Assembly (NCBI GenBank): GCA_016719615.1
Contig: JADJYQ010000001.1
Span: 904,501-968,500 of the forward strand
DNA length: 64,000 bases
Direction of reading: 5' to 3'
Origin: Saprospiraceae bacterium
Lineage (GTDB): Bacteria; Bacteroidota; Bacteroidia; Chitinophagales; Saprospiraceae
Each line of letters opens with the position of its first letter. Within the stretch, counting starts at the first letter, position 1. Positions 27,433 to 37,575 of the stretch are shown here, in pieces. The translations under genes were made by a program, and so were the position numbers. The notes beneath the pieces were generated by a model that was given only the letters and a program-made list of their open reading frames with translations, had not been told where the DNA came from and did no database searches.

Positions 27433-30400
27433 TTAATGAAACCAGCTTTGAATCTTTTCCCGAGTCCTGTAGCCTAAAATATACATCGCCGGAACAACCA
27501 ACAAAGTTAGAAACGTAGAAGCGATCAATCCAAAAATAATGGTCCATGCCAATGGTCCCCAGAAAGCAACGTTATCACCTCCCAGATAAAAATGAGGATC
27601 GAATTCGGAAAATAATTTTTCAAAATCCATATTGACTCCAATAGCTAGTGGTATTAATCCAAGGATCGCGGAAAGTGCTGTAAGTACGACAGGGGTTATC
27701 CTGGTGGATCCTCCAATGACAACTGCATCCATAACGTTTTCTCCCCGATTTCGAAGTTCATCAATAAATTCAATGAGCAAGATTCCATTTCGCACCACGA
27801 TGCCGGCAAGCGCAAAAATACCTACACCGGTCATGACCGCACTTAAGGTTATTTGAAAAAATCCAAATCCTAAATTGATACCGATCAGGCAGAATAAAAC
27901 AGTCGTGAATATGATAAAAGGTTTGACAACTGAATTGAATTGCGTCACCAGAATTAGAAACATCAATGCAAGTGCTGCTCCGAATGCGATTGCAAGAAAA
28001 TCAATTGTTTCCTGCAATTCGGCTTGTTCGCCTGAATATGAAATTTCGTATCCTTCCGGGATATCCATTTGTGAAGTAAGTTCTTGTATCTGGGAAATGA
28101 TGAATGCCGGACTATATCCGCTCACTACGTCAGATCCCAAAGTCACCACGCGTTTTTGATTTTTCCGGTTAATACTGGAAAGTGAATTTCCATATTTGAT
28201 ATCAGCTACGGATGATATTGGAATTTGTTTAAATTGAAAACTAGCCATATCCATAAAGGAGATTTCAAGATTCATTAATTCTTCAAGCTGATCGCGATCT
28301 TCTTCGCGAATTCTTAATTGTATTGGATAATCATCATTGCTATCTCTGAATTTGGAGACCTCTTTTCCAAATAATGCAGTTCGTAACTCCATGCCGATTT
28401 GTGCAAGACTAACGCCCTCTCGTTGTGCTTTTTCTTCATTTAATTCGATCAGAATTTCAGGTTTGCTGATTTGCAGATCTGATTTTAAACCATCAATACC
28501 TTCAATTCCATTTTCCTGAATTCCATTGACGATGTTTTTACTGATTTTATCTAAAACATCAAAATCATCACCACTGATTTCAATACTGATGGGTTTTCCA
28601 ACAGGTGGACCGTTTCTTTCTTTTTCAACTGTGAGCTCTGCTCCAGCTATGCCTGATTTAAATTCATCCCGTAAAGCTTCTAACACCTCGGTTGTCGATT
28701 TTCCATGTCGTTCGGCAAAACGCACGAAAGCTACGCTTACTTTGCTTTTATGGGGTGTGGCCACACGGTCAGGATTGTCTGGATCTCCGGCACCTAAACC
28801 TACATTTGAAATCACGGAAGATACAATCGGATTATTCTCACCGATTACTTTATTGACTCTGGTTTCAATAATTTTAGTTACAGAATCTGTAATCCAGGCA
28901 TCGGTGCCAATCGGCATTTTACAATATACAAATGCAAAATTGGGTTGTGATTCAGGAAAAGTTTCAACAGAAGGATTGGTACTTGTATAATATACAAAGC
29001 TAAAAATGAGTAAAAGGAAAACAGAAAAGATCACTGCCAGAGGTCGAAAGCCTTGTAATAAAAAATAAAGTACTTTCCGGTATATATTTAAAACTGCAGG
29101 CCATAATTGGGTTTGAAATTTCATAATGGCTGTTCTTCCCAGGAAGTGATAAAGTAAGATTAATAAAATACAAAAAACAGAAAAATTTCCTAATCCGGTA
29201 CCAACTCCCAGATAACCAACAACTGCAAGTGAGCTGAAGACGATAAACGCTTTCCTAAATTCTTTGAGACTGTGACGTTGATCGGCGGCATCATCATGTT
29301 TCATAAAGCTCACAGCAAATACAGGATTCATGACGAAAGCAACAAACAAGGAAGCACCTAAAGTGATGATCAAAGTAACAGGCATGTGGTACATAAATTT
29401 GCCAATGATGCCTGGCCAAAGCAGAAGTGGAAAAAATGGCATGAGGGTGGTCAAGGTGCCCGTTAATACGGGAATAAAAACTTCACCTGCAGCATTTTGA
29501 GCTGCTTCTACAATCGTGAGTTCCCGGTGTTTGTGATAAATCCGGTGTGTATTTTCAATGACTACAATGGCATCATCTACAATGATACCCAAGGCCAATA
29601 ACAAAGAAAACAAGACCATGACGTTTAGGGTCATGTCCATTCCAGGCATGATCAAAAAGGTTACGAAGCAGGATAAAGGAACAGCCAAGCCCACAAAAAA
29701 GGCATTGGTGAAACCCATAAAAAACATCAAAATAAAAACGACGAAAATGAAGCCGAGAATTACAGTATTGACAAGGTCGTGCAATTGCACGCGGGTATTT
29801 TCAGAAGTATCACCAGTGACTTTAACGATCAATCCTTGTGGAAATTTGTTTTCTTTATAATCATCCAGGATTTCATAAATTTTATCTGTCGCCGTTATCA
29901 GATTCTCACCGCTGCGTTTGATAACATTTAATGTGATGACCGGTTTGTTGTTGAGTCTTGCGAAATCTTGTTTTTCTTTAAATCCATCTCTTACCGTTGC
30001 TATATCTTTTAAGAACAAAGTATGTCCTTGAAAAGAGCGAATGATGACATTTTCAATTTCTTTCGGGTCCTTAAATTCTCCTGCTATTCTCACATTTCTC
30101 CTTAAATCATCAATGCGCAATTCTCCTGCAGATATATTTAGGTTTTGTCGGCCCAATGCATTTTCAATATCTGTTAAAGAAATTCCAGCTGCATTCATGC
30201 GGTATAAATCAACTTCCACCTGAATTTCTCTTTCGACAGCCCCTATGATATCAACCCTCGTAATTTCTTTATTTCCTTCGATTTTATCTTTTAATTGCTC
30301 TGCATATAATTTTAATTTGTCTAATGGAAAATCTCCGGCAATATTGATATTCATGATCGGGATTTCACTAAAATCAAATTCCTGAATCTGTGGATCATCT

Positions 30401-30795
30401 TTCAAATCTGTTGGGAGATCGTTTTTAGCTTTGTCAACGGCATCTGAAACTCTTTGTTTACATATTTTCGGATCCATATCTGCATTGAACTCTGCAAAGA
30501 TCATGGCAAAGTCAGAAACCGAATTGCTCTTTACTTTTTTAATCCCATTGATGGATTTGAGTTGTTTTTCAATGGGTTTTACAATAAGATTTTCCATGTC
30601 CTCAGGAGAAGCACCGGGATAGATTGTTGCAACTGATATAGTAGGAATTACAATGTCGGGAAATAATTCTTTTGGTATCCGTTGATAGGAGAGAAGTCCT
30701 GCTATGGAGATGAGTATAATTATTACATAGATACTGGTTGAATTTCTGATGCACCAGTTTGTAAAACCGAGTTGTTTGACGTGGTCAAGTTTCAT
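27433..30795 (-). CDS. RND-family efflux pump, inner-membrane permease
   Basis: 1,120 residues, a full-length AcrB/HAE-type RND transporter: TM1 ('SIYVIIILISIAGLLSY'), a large periplasmic porter domain, the TM4 proton-relay motif 'GIIVDDAIVVIENTHR' with paired aspartates, a second porter half and TM12. It exports small molecules or drugs by proton antiport together with a periplasmic adaptor. The adaptor gene lies 17 bases upstream in the same operon. The outer-membrane TolC-type factor is not in this operon, so it must be encoded elsewhere. The substrate cannot be told. Confidence 0.95.
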   Translation of the reverse strand: MKLDHVKQLGFTNWCIRNSTSIYVIIILISIAGLLSYQRIPKELFPDIVIPTISVATIYPGASPEDMENLIVKPIEKQLKSINGIKKVKSNSVSDFAMIFAEFNADMDPKICKQRVSDAVDKAKNDLPTDLKDDPQIQEFDFSEIPIMNINIAGDFPLDKLKLYAEQLKDKIEGNKEITRVDIIGAVEREIQVEVDLYRMNAAGISLTDIENALGRQNLNISAGELRIDDLRRNVRIAGEFKDPKEIENVIIRSFQGHTLFLKDIATVRDGFKEKQDFARLNNKPVITLNVIKRSGENLITATDKIYEILDDYKENKFPQGLIVKVTGDTSENTRVQLHDLVNTVILGFIFVVFILMFFMGFTNAFFVGLAVPLSCFVTFLIMPGMDMTLNVMVLFSLLLALGIIVDDAIVVIENTHRIYHKHRELTIVEAAQNAAGEVFIPVLTGTLTTLMPFFPLLLWPGIIGKFMYHMPVTLIITLGASLFVAFVMNPVFAVSFMKHDDAADQRHSLKEFRKAFIVFSSLAVVGYLGVGTGLGNFSVFCILLILLYHFLGRTAIMKFQTQLWPAVLNIYRKVLYFLLQGFRPLAVIFSVFLLLIFSFVYYTSTNPSVETFPESQPNFAFVYCKMPIGTDAWITDSVTKIIETRVNKVIGENNPIVSSVISNVGLGAGDPDNPDRVATPHKSKVSVAFVRFAERHGKSTTEVLEALRDEFKSGIAGAELTVEKERNGPPVGKPISIEISGDDFDVLDKISKNIVNGIQENGIEGIDGLKSDLQISKPEILIELNEEKAQREGVSLAQIGMELRTALFGKEVSKFRDSNDDYPIQLRIREEDRDQLEELMNLEISFMDMASFQFKQIPISSVADIKYGNSLSSINRKNQKRVVTLGSDVVSGYSPAFIISQIQELTSQMDIPEGYEISYSGEQAELQETIDFLAIAFGAALALMFLILVTQFNSVVKPFIIFTTVLFCLIGINLGFGFFQITLSAVMTGVGIFALAGIVVRNGILLIEFIDELRNRGENVMDAVVIGGSTRITPVVLTALSAILGLIPLAIGVNMDFEKLFSEFDPHFYLGGDNVAFWGPLAWTIIFGLIASTFLTLLVVPAMYILGYRTREKIQSWFH

Positions 30796-30812
30796 AAAAA
30801 AGGTTTTGAAAA

Positions 30813-31946
30813 TTAAAGGGCTATCATTTGACCATCTACCAACTCGCTATAACCACTAGAAATAATTTGATCACCTGCGGTTAAACCTTGCTTTATTTCC
30901 GTTTGGCCCTGATACGAAATTCCTGTTGTGATATTCTTACGCTTTGCATGCCAAAATCCATTTTCCTGTACTGCTATCAAAACATATTCTTCACCATTGA
31001 TGCTGGTTTGTATCAGATTTGTAGAAATGACCAATGCTTTGGGAATATTGCTTGAATTGATTTTTAATCTGACAGATTGATTGCTATTAAAAGTATATTT
31101 TGATTTAGGCAAGGCAACATCGATAATAAATGTTCGGGATCTTGCACTGATTGAATTTGAAACGTATTCAATACGGGAATTAAACTCCAGATTTTTACCT
31201 GGAATTTCGATGCTTACTTTGTCTCCTTTTTTGACTTCATTCACGTATTTATCGCTCAATTGAGCTTTTATCGACATTTCATTATTGTTGACAACGCGAA
31301 TGCCTGACATGCCGGGAGCTGCCATTTCTCCAATTTTCAGGAGGACAGCATCTACGGTGCCTGAAACTGGAGCTTTAATATAACTCATTGCGATTTGAGC
31401 GTCGAGCGTTTTGAGCTTTTGTTCAAGTTGCTCTTTTTGATTTTTAGCCTGAAGATATTGTGCCTCCGAACCGATTTGCTGGTCCCACAACCTCTTTTGC
31501 TTATCATACAGTGTAATCGCCAGATCCAAACCGGTTTTGATTTCTTCCTGAGCTTTTCTGATAGGGCCTGCATCTAGTGTAGCCAAAATTTTACCTGCCT
31601 GAACCTTTTCTCCCTCATTGACGTAAATAGCCGTGACTACTCCAGGTGTTTGGGGGGATGCTAGGACATTGAGATCAGATTCTACCAGGCCCTGAACATC
31701 GATATAGTATGCGAAATCAATCGGTTTCAAAGTATCTACGACAACAATTTTGGATTTTTTTGATAAATTCGTAGTGTCTGATTCCGCAATCTGAATTTGT
31801 AATGCCTTTATCTGGTCATTGATATCTTTCGCTTGCTGTTTGAGTTCTGCCAATTTTGACTGTGGGTCGGATTCAATGGTCTTGTTTTGACAGCTCGTAA
31901 GAAAAATAAAAAGAAATGCGGCACTTTTTAAGAGTTGAAGCTTCAT
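30813..31946 (-). CDS. RND efflux periplasmic adaptor (membrane fusion lipoprotein)
   Basis: 377 residues. The lipobox 'FLTSC19' makes it a lipoprotein. A short N-terminal coiled coil ('KLAELKQQAKDINDQIKALQIQI') is followed by a lipoyl/barrel-sandwich domain split by an alpha-hairpin, a beta-barrel and a membrane-proximal domain ('EGEKVQAGKILATLDAG', 'MSYIKAPVSGTVD', 'LTAGDQIISSGYSELVDGQ'). It links the RND pump to the outer-membrane channel. Adaptor then pump is the usual Bacteroidota order. Confidence 0.93.
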   Translation of the reverse strand: MKLQLLKSAAFLFIFLTSCQNKTIESDPQSKLAELKQQAKDINDQIKALQIQIAESDTTNLSKKSKIVVVDTLKPIDFAYYIDVQGLVESDLNVLASPQTPGVVTAIYVNEGEKVQAGKILATLDAGPIRKAQEEIKTGLDLAITLYDKQKRLWDQQIGSEAQYLQAKNQKEQLEQKLKTLDAQIAMSYIKAPVSGTVDAVLLKIGEMAAPGMSGIRVVNNNEMSIKAQLSDKYVNEVKKGDKVSIEIPGKNLEFNSRIEYVSNSISARSRTFIIDVALPKSKYTFNSNQSVRLKINSSNIPKALVISTNLIQTSINGEEYVLIAVQENGFWHAKRKNITTGISYQGQTEIKQGLTAGDQIISSGYSELVDGQMIAL

Positions 31947-32206
31947 CGGATCTTTATTAATTGTAAATCAATGTATTCTTTGGGCCAGTTGAAAAAATAT
32001 ATAAAATTCCGCTCTGCAGAATTTTAGTCCGTAAATGTAACGGTCCAAAGGACATTTGGTTCTTAATGAATCGTAAATATTATCCAACGCCTTGTTTTTT
32101 TGAATCGGTTTCCGTTTTTATTTTTTACATGTGAATAATGATTCATCGATTTGTGACGGTTAGATAAATGACTTCAAAACATGAATTAAGCTCGCCTTAC
32201 CGCGGG

Positions 32207-32650
32207 TCAAAATGGATAATTTGGGAGCCGATCAGTGAATTGGTAAGTGTTCTTCAGAAAATCAATTTCGGCGACGATCAGTTCAAATCCATTACAAATA
32301 CCCAAGAAAGGCGCTTTTAAATCAAAATTATAAACTGCTGCCTGGTTGAATATGGATTGATGTATGGGAAAACCGGGTTCCTTACACTCAAAAAGTATCT
32401 TAGCCTTTAGATGTTGGTCGTAAACAAGCAGATCAAATCGTTTTAAACGATTGAAAACTACTATTTTCTTTTCAACTGCCATTCTACTGTAAGGAATTTG
32501 ACAATATTTATTTAACCAGATGATCAGACATTGCCTTACCTTTTCTTCTGGCGTGAATACATACCATTTTTGCCTTACGGGATCAAAGACCTTTGAATTT
32601 TTTATTTTCAAGTGCTCCACTAATCGTATGATGTTATTAGACTCCTTCAT
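32207..32650 (-). CDS. HsdR_N_2-type PD-(D/E)xK nuclease-fold protein, orphan
   Basis: 147 residues from the ATG at 32650; an in-frame TTG at 32662 lies inside the promoter. The pattern D73 ('RFDLLVYD') ... E88-C-K90 ('ILFECKEPG') is the PD-(D/E)xK core of the type I restriction HsdR N-terminal domain, here as a whole single-domain protein. No helicase, HsdM or HsdS is nearby. This stand-alone form is common in Bacteroidota and its function is not established, so calling it a restriction enzyme would be wrong. Confidence 0.85.
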   Translation of the reverse strand: MKESNNIIRLVEHLKIKNSKVFDPVRQKWYVFTPEEKVRQCLIIWLNKYCQIPYSRMAVEKKIVVFNRLKRFDLLVYDQHLKAKILFECKEPGFPIHQSIFNQAAVYNFDLKAPFLGICNGFELIVAEIDFLKNTYQFTDRLPNYPF

Positions 32651-32659
32651 GGCAGTTTG

Positions 32660-32667
32660 CAAAAATA
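32660..32667 (-). promoter_or_regulatory. -7 box for the HsdR_N_2 gene (TATTTTTG)
   Basis: The minus strand reads TATTTTTG, 9 nt before the ATG at 32650. Confidence 0.5.
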
Positions 32668-32786
32668 CAGCAGCTATTGAAATTAGTACATATTAAAAAT
32701 AATTTATATATGTATTATGCAATTTAGTGCGGGCTATTCACCTATATACTGCTTGCTTTCTATGCTAATGGAGTTAGAATGTTGGT

Positions 32787-32794
32787 TAATTTTG
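32787..32794 (+). promoter_or_regulatory. -7 box for the polysaccharide cluster (TAATTTTG)
   Basis: TAATTTTG, matching TAnnTTTG, lies 22 nt before the likely TTG start of the flippase gene. Confidence 0.5.
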
Positions 32795-32816
32795 ACCAGA
32801 ATATAAACCGCGAAGC

Positions 32817-34128
32817 TTGGCATTCTTTAATCATGCATTTCGAAATCTACTCGCTAAAATAGCAACAGCAGGGATTGCATTCTGTGCAACTTTGATGTTG
32901 CCGAGCATGGTCGGAATTGAACATTTTGGAATTTACGCATATATCGTCGTATGTATAGGCTTTATCATTCCTATCACTTCTTTCGGTTTTGGTGCCGGAA
33001 CGATTTATTTATTGAGTTCCAAACGATATCATATTCACAATACCCTGATTACCCAATTGGTCCTTGCATGTTTCTTTGGTTTACTCAATGTATTGTTCTT
33101 GCTTTTACTAAATGCTGTGGGTTGGCTTGGTTCTTCGTTTGATGAAATTTCACAAATCGAATGGCTGTTTTTTTTAACAGCATGCTGGATGCAAACATTA
33201 AACTTTTTTATGGGCAGATCCCTTTTTGGGGTTTCAGCTTTTGGATCTTTGAATATTCTTGATTTAACATCAAGCGCGCTTCATCCTATCTTGTTGCTTG
33301 GTAGTTTGTGCTTTTTTGGAGGTGAACAACTTTATTACATTTTTTTTGCGCAATGGCTTTTTGCATTGATTTTGTTTTTGATGCACGTTTCTATTTTATT
33401 TCGATTCAGTTTTCAATACAGTTTTGATAAATTGTTTGTAAAAGATTCACTGAGTTATGGTCTAAAATCCTGGTTGGGGGATATGGCATTGAGAGCCAAT
33501 TTGAGATTGGACCAAATGATTCTGGGCGCCATAAGCACTGCCACAAATATAGGTGTCTACAACATTGCAGTTAAACTAACAGAACTCATTTGGTATTTTC
33601 CGGATGCACTTGGACCTGTATTATTCAATAGGCTTGCGGAAACTGATTCCGAAGTGGTAAGAATTGGATTATTGGCGCGTATTCACCGCGTAGTTTTATG
33701 TCTTTGTGCTATGTTATCTTTTATTTGGATTTTAGTCGTTTATTTTATGGTGATTCCATGTTTTTTTAAAGATTCATCTCAGGAATTGAACTTTGCTTTT
33801 TTTTATCCTTATGCCGGGCTCGTTAATTTTGGTTTCTTCAAAATTGCTTACAAAATTATTTTCCTCCTCCGGCAAAGTAATATGGACGAGTTATGTAAGT
33901 TTGGCAGGAAGTGTACTTGCATTCGGACTTTGTTTTTTACTCATTCCTAAATTTGCAATATTAGGTGCTGCTTTGTCTTCAAGTATATCTTATTTCGTGA
34001 TGACTTTGGTAGCTTGGTTTTTCCTTTCAAAAAATTATAAAATCGGCTACTTGGAATTTATCTTACCTCGAATGAATGATTTTATCTGGTTGTGGCAGCA
34101 ATGGAAGACTTTTAAAATTTCAAAATGA
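32817..34128 (+). CDS. Wzx-like polysaccharide flippase, frameshifted
   Basis: The frame starts at TTG 32817 with no in-frame ATG available nearby. Multiple membrane helices typical of the MATE/Wzx superfamily are seen from the first residues ('MAFFNHAFRNLLAKIATAGIAF'), with 'LGAISTATNIGVYNIAVKLTELIWYFPDALGPVLF' in the middle. Such proteins flip lipid-linked glycans across the inner membrane. The first frame ends at 33950, but the family's C-terminal helices ('LMPGSLILVSSKLLTKLF', 'LIPKFAILGAALSSSISY') continue in another frame to 34128. Removing one T from the eight-T run at 33797-33804 restores one frame. The restored stop overlaps the next gene by ATGA, which supports an intact gene in life. 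The missing function or the sequencing error cannot be separated here. Confidence 0.82.
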
Positions 34129-35423
34129 ACTCACAGCATAACGAAATTTTATGGCGAACCGACCCGGGTGAAGGCAAATTGATAACATTCATTTTTATAC
34201 TTCTGTGTTTGTTGGCTGCAAGTTTACCCTTTGAAAATATCCTCATAATCCTTGCTGAAATAGATACACCTTTCAGGCCTCATAGGATTTTAGCTATTAT
34301 CATTGGCTTCCTCATTTTTTTAATTATTCCACTCCGGAATTTAATTTATTCTTCGAATGATTTAAAATTGGCCGGTATTTATTTGTTAGGACTTATTCCA
34401 ACATTTGTTGCCTTCCTGGATAACAGGCTTGAGTTCGATTATTTCTTACTAACAAGCTTACAGCTCTTTATTATTTTGTGGATCTACTTTATGGTAAAAT
34501 CACTCCAATTGTCAGAGCTTAGAATCAAGCACTTATTTCATATATTTTGTTGTTTTACTTTGCTCAATGCCATTTATATGATTTATATTTTTGTGTTTGA
34601 GGATATCGGACGACAAAGTGGTTTTATGGATAATCCTAATTATGCAGCGTTTACGCTCAATATCTCATTAGCCTTTTATCTTTATAAATTAGTTTTGCCG
34701 GGTAGCCAAGTACAAAAATATTTCAGACTTTATTATCTGCTTGCCTTTTGTATTGTGCTTGCAGGAATATTTGTTACAGGTTCAAGAAGTGCATTGGTTT
34801 CCTTAATACTTACCATTTTGTTATTTGGTATCATCCACTTCAGCTGGAAAAGACTTTTTGTTTCATTGCTATTTATTTTCGGTGTATTTATTTGGGTTCG
34901 GCAGCATGAAATCGGCCAAAAATATCTGGATGTTGTTCCTTTGTTGAATAGATTGGAAGCTCTTTCAGGACGAGAGGAATCCCGGCTGACTTTATGGATA
35001 CAGGGTTGGCGTGCATTCGAAGATACTTATTTTTTAGGTCTTGGAATCGAACAGTTTAAAAACCCAAAAATCTACAGCCAATATTTGCAAACCTCTGATA
35101 ATCCAATGTTAGTTTCTCAGGAAGGATTGGTTTTACACAATGATTATCTGGCTGTATTATTCGAATTTGGCATCCTTCCTTTTCTTCTTTTTATAAGTTT
35201 TTATTTCAATATATTTTATAAACTTTTAATGCAACTCAAACAGCAAGAGGGTTCTTTGTGGTTTGTTTGTTTTGTAAACGTCCTTGTTTTTTCGTTTTTT
35301 GATACTACATTTCAGTCACTTCCCTTTTGGTTTGTAATTTTACTCTTGAGTGCATTGGCAGACATGAAATTGAGCAGGTCTCAATTTACATTAGATGAAC
35401 AATCAATGTCAATTTCAAAGTGA
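34125..35423 (+). CDS. O-antigen ligase/polymerase-like membrane protein (Wzy_C family)
   Basis: 432 residues with about ten to twelve membrane helices and the periplasmic loop features of the O-antigen ligase family: 'GFMDNPNYAA', 'VTGSRSALVSL' and 'GLGIEQFKN...VLHNDYLAVLFEFG'. Such proteins polymerise or transfer lipid-linked glycans on the periplasmic side. The start overlaps the flippase stop by 4 bases. Its 3' end overlaps the convergent asparagine synthase gene by 43 bases. Confidence 0.88.
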   Translation: MNSQHNEILWRTDPGEGKLITFIFILLCLLAASLPFENILIILAEIDTPFRPHRILAIIIGFLIFLIIPLRNLIYSSNDLKLAGIYLLGLIPTFVAFLDNRLEFDYFLLTSLQLFIILWIYFMVKSLQLSELRIKHLFHIFCCFTLLNAIYMIYIFVFEDIGRQSGFMDNPNYAAFTLNISLAFYLYKLVLPGSQVQKYFRLYYLLAFCIVLAGIFVTGSRSALVSLILTILLFGIIHFSWKRLFVSLLFIFGVFIWVRQHEIGQKYLDVVPLLNRLEALSGREESRLTLWIQGWRAFEDTYFLGLGIEQFKNPKIYSQYLQTSDNPMLVSQEGLVLHNDYLAVLFEFGILPFLLFISFYFNIFYKLLMQLKQQEGSLWFVCFVNVLVFSFFDTTFQSLPFWFVILLLSALADMKLSRSQFTLDEQSMSISK

Positions 35424-37279
35424 GTTGTCCATGCAAAAATTTGCAACAACAGCCAAAGTTTGTGTGCGCTTTTATAAATACTTTGTTGGGCAGTTGATTG
35501 ATTTTGTTCAAATCCGGACTTAACAATTTGCATCACCGAAGCATAATCCATTAATTCAAACAATGGGTGATTTTTGTGCATGGTTGCATAACAGAATGTT
35601 TTAAATGCCGGATTAAAAAATTTGTGCAAAGGAAAATTAAACCCTTGTTTGGGATGCGAAAATACTTCCTGTGGTAGCATGTTTTGCATCATTTTCCGGA
35701 GCAACCATTTATTTTGTTTTCCTCTTCTTAAAAAATGATCTGGTAATGTAGCCGCAAATTCAAATAAACTTCTGTCGAGAAAGGGGCATCGAACTTCAAT
35801 GGAATGACGCATACTCATGCGGTCCACTTTGACTAACATGTCGTCTGGCAAGGAGTAAGCCGTTCTGAACCACATTAATTTTCTCATCGTTGACCAATTT
35901 GCAAAATGCTCAGGGTAGGGCAGCGCATTATTTGAACTCCACTTGTTTTTAAGGAGTTGTGTTTGTTCATCTCCAGAAAAGATAGCGTAGAGTAGGGATA
36001 TCAATTCGTTTTCTTGTCTGGCTGATATTTCAAGAGCCTTTAGAGCCCCGCGTTTCCAGTCTTTAGTGCGGACAGATAATTCAGGTAAAGCTTGTATGAA
36101 TGACAGCACAATTGAATTTAGGTTTGGGCCCAATTTTCGTAAAAATTCAATTTGAGTACCCCATCTAAAATCTTCGTATCCCCCGAAGAGTTCATCACCT
36201 CCATCTCCTGATAAGACCACTTTGACGTGATTTTGAATTTCTTTGGATATTAAATAACTTGGTATGCTTGATGAATCAATGAAGGGTTGACCTGTATGCG
36301 TAAGCAATTCCCAAAAGAAGGATTCCTGAAATACAGCATTGGGCACAAATAATTCATGATGATCGCTTCCCAAATGTTTCGCTACTTTGCGGGCAATAGC
36401 GCTTTCGTCGAAATCAGCTTCTTCAAATTTTGCATTAAATGTGTTGATAGCTTTTGACGAGAGGTTTTGCATGATTGCTGAAATCGTGCTTGAATCAATG
36501 CCACCGGATAAGAAACAGCCTAAAGGGACATCGGCCACCATTTGTTTTTCTACAGACTGAACTAATAAATTCCGCCCAACTTGAAGTGCTTCGTGTTCTT
36601 CAATATTCGTCTTTATATGATCGTAATTCCATTGGTAATAAGCTTTACTTTCTAGATTTCCATTTTTAAAAACTACGAAATGTCCCGGTTTTAAGAGCTG
36701 TACGTTTTGTAGAAGGGTAGCAGGATGTAAATTGTATCCAAAATGCAAGAGGGATCTAAGATGTGCGGTATTTAGTTTTCTTTCAATTCCTGGAAACTTC
36801 AATAATGACTGAATTTCACTTGCAAAGGCAAAATCCGCTCCTTTATGAAAATAATACAAAGGTTTTTCTCCGAATCTATCGCGTGCCAGTATGCATGTAT
36901 TATTTGCCAGATCAAGAATGCAAAAGGAGAACATTCCTTCGAGATAATCAAACATTTCAAAACCAAATTCTTCATAGAGGTGAACAATGATTTCCGAATC
37001 AGCAACACTTGTTAGTTTGTGTCCACATTCCAGGAGTAAATTTCGAATTTTTTTATAATTATAAATTTCACCATTGATCACAGCGCAGATGCTTTGGTCT
37101 TCATTCCACACGGGTTGTTGGCCTCCGGCCAAATCAATGATAGCTAATCTTCTCATTCCGAGGCTCCAATCATCGTTCAGATAAAGCCCTTCATGGTCTG
37201 GTCCGCGATGTTGCAATTTTGTAAGCATCGCGCTTAAGCCATTTTTATCTCGATGATTGAATCCACATATTCCACACAT
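35381..37279 (-). CDS. asnB: Asparagine synthase (glutamine-hydrolysing)-like amidotransferase, copy 1
   Basis: 632 residues. 'MCGICGF' gives the N-terminal nucleophile Cys2 of a class II glutaminase domain (about 1-210), followed by the ATP-binding synthase domain with 'SGGIDSSTISA' (P-loop) and 'VRCPFLDRSLFEFA'. In polysaccharide clusters such enzymes often amidate uronic acids rather than make asparagine. That role is likely here because the gene sits between ligase and epimerase genes, but it is inference. A second copy lies at 40214. Confidence 0.92.
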   Translation of the reverse strand: MCGICGFNHRDKNGLSAMLTKLQHRGPDHEGLYLNDDWSLGMRRLAIIDLAGGQQPVWNEDQSICAVINGEIYNYKKIRNLLLECGHKLTSVADSEIIVHLYEEFGFEMFDYLEGMFSFCILDLANNTCILARDRFGEKPLYYFHKGADFAFASEIQSLLKFPGIERKLNTAHLRSLLHFGYNLHPATLLQNVQLLKPGHFVVFKNGNLESKAYYQWNYDHIKTNIEEHEALQVGRNLLVQSVEKQMVADVPLGCFLSGGIDSSTISAIMQNLSSKAINTFNAKFEEADFDESAIARKVAKHLGSDHHELFVPNAVFQESFFWELLTHTGQPFIDSSSIPSYLISKEIQNHVKVVLSGDGGDELFGGYEDFRWGTQIEFLRKLGPNLNSIVLSFIQALPELSVRTKDWKRGALKALEISARQENELISLLYAIFSGDEQTQLLKNKWSSNNALPYPEHFANWSTMRKLMWFRTAYSLPDDMLVKVDRMSMRHSIEVRCPFLDRSLFEFAATLPDHFLRRGKQNKWLLRKMMQNMLPQEVFSHPKQGFNFPLHKFFNPAFKTFCYATMHKNHPLFELMDYASVMQIVKSGFEQNQSTAQQSIYKSAHKLWLLLQIFAWTTHFEIDIDCSSNVN

Positions 37280-37575
37280 AATGACGGTCTTTAAACGCGC
37301 TTAGAGAAGCTGTATATGATTGGAATTGTGTAGAGATCATTTATTAACAAATCATTCCAATAAGAAAACGAGTCATTTCCAAAGCTGAATTTGCTTTTGG
37401 AAAATGAAACGAAAATTCTCTGCATAAGGATGTTCATGAAGTATGATGATTCACTGTCATTATTTAATATGGTCAAAATTACATATTTTTACACATTAAA
37501 ATTATTTAAATATAATCTTTGAAGTTGATCCTGCAAAGCTTGGGTCAACTTGTTGAATCTGAATACATTCTAATT

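Noticed and set aside
32207..32650. Type I restriction system
   Set aside because: Only an HsdR N-terminal-like single domain is present, with no helicase, HsdM or HsdS nearby.
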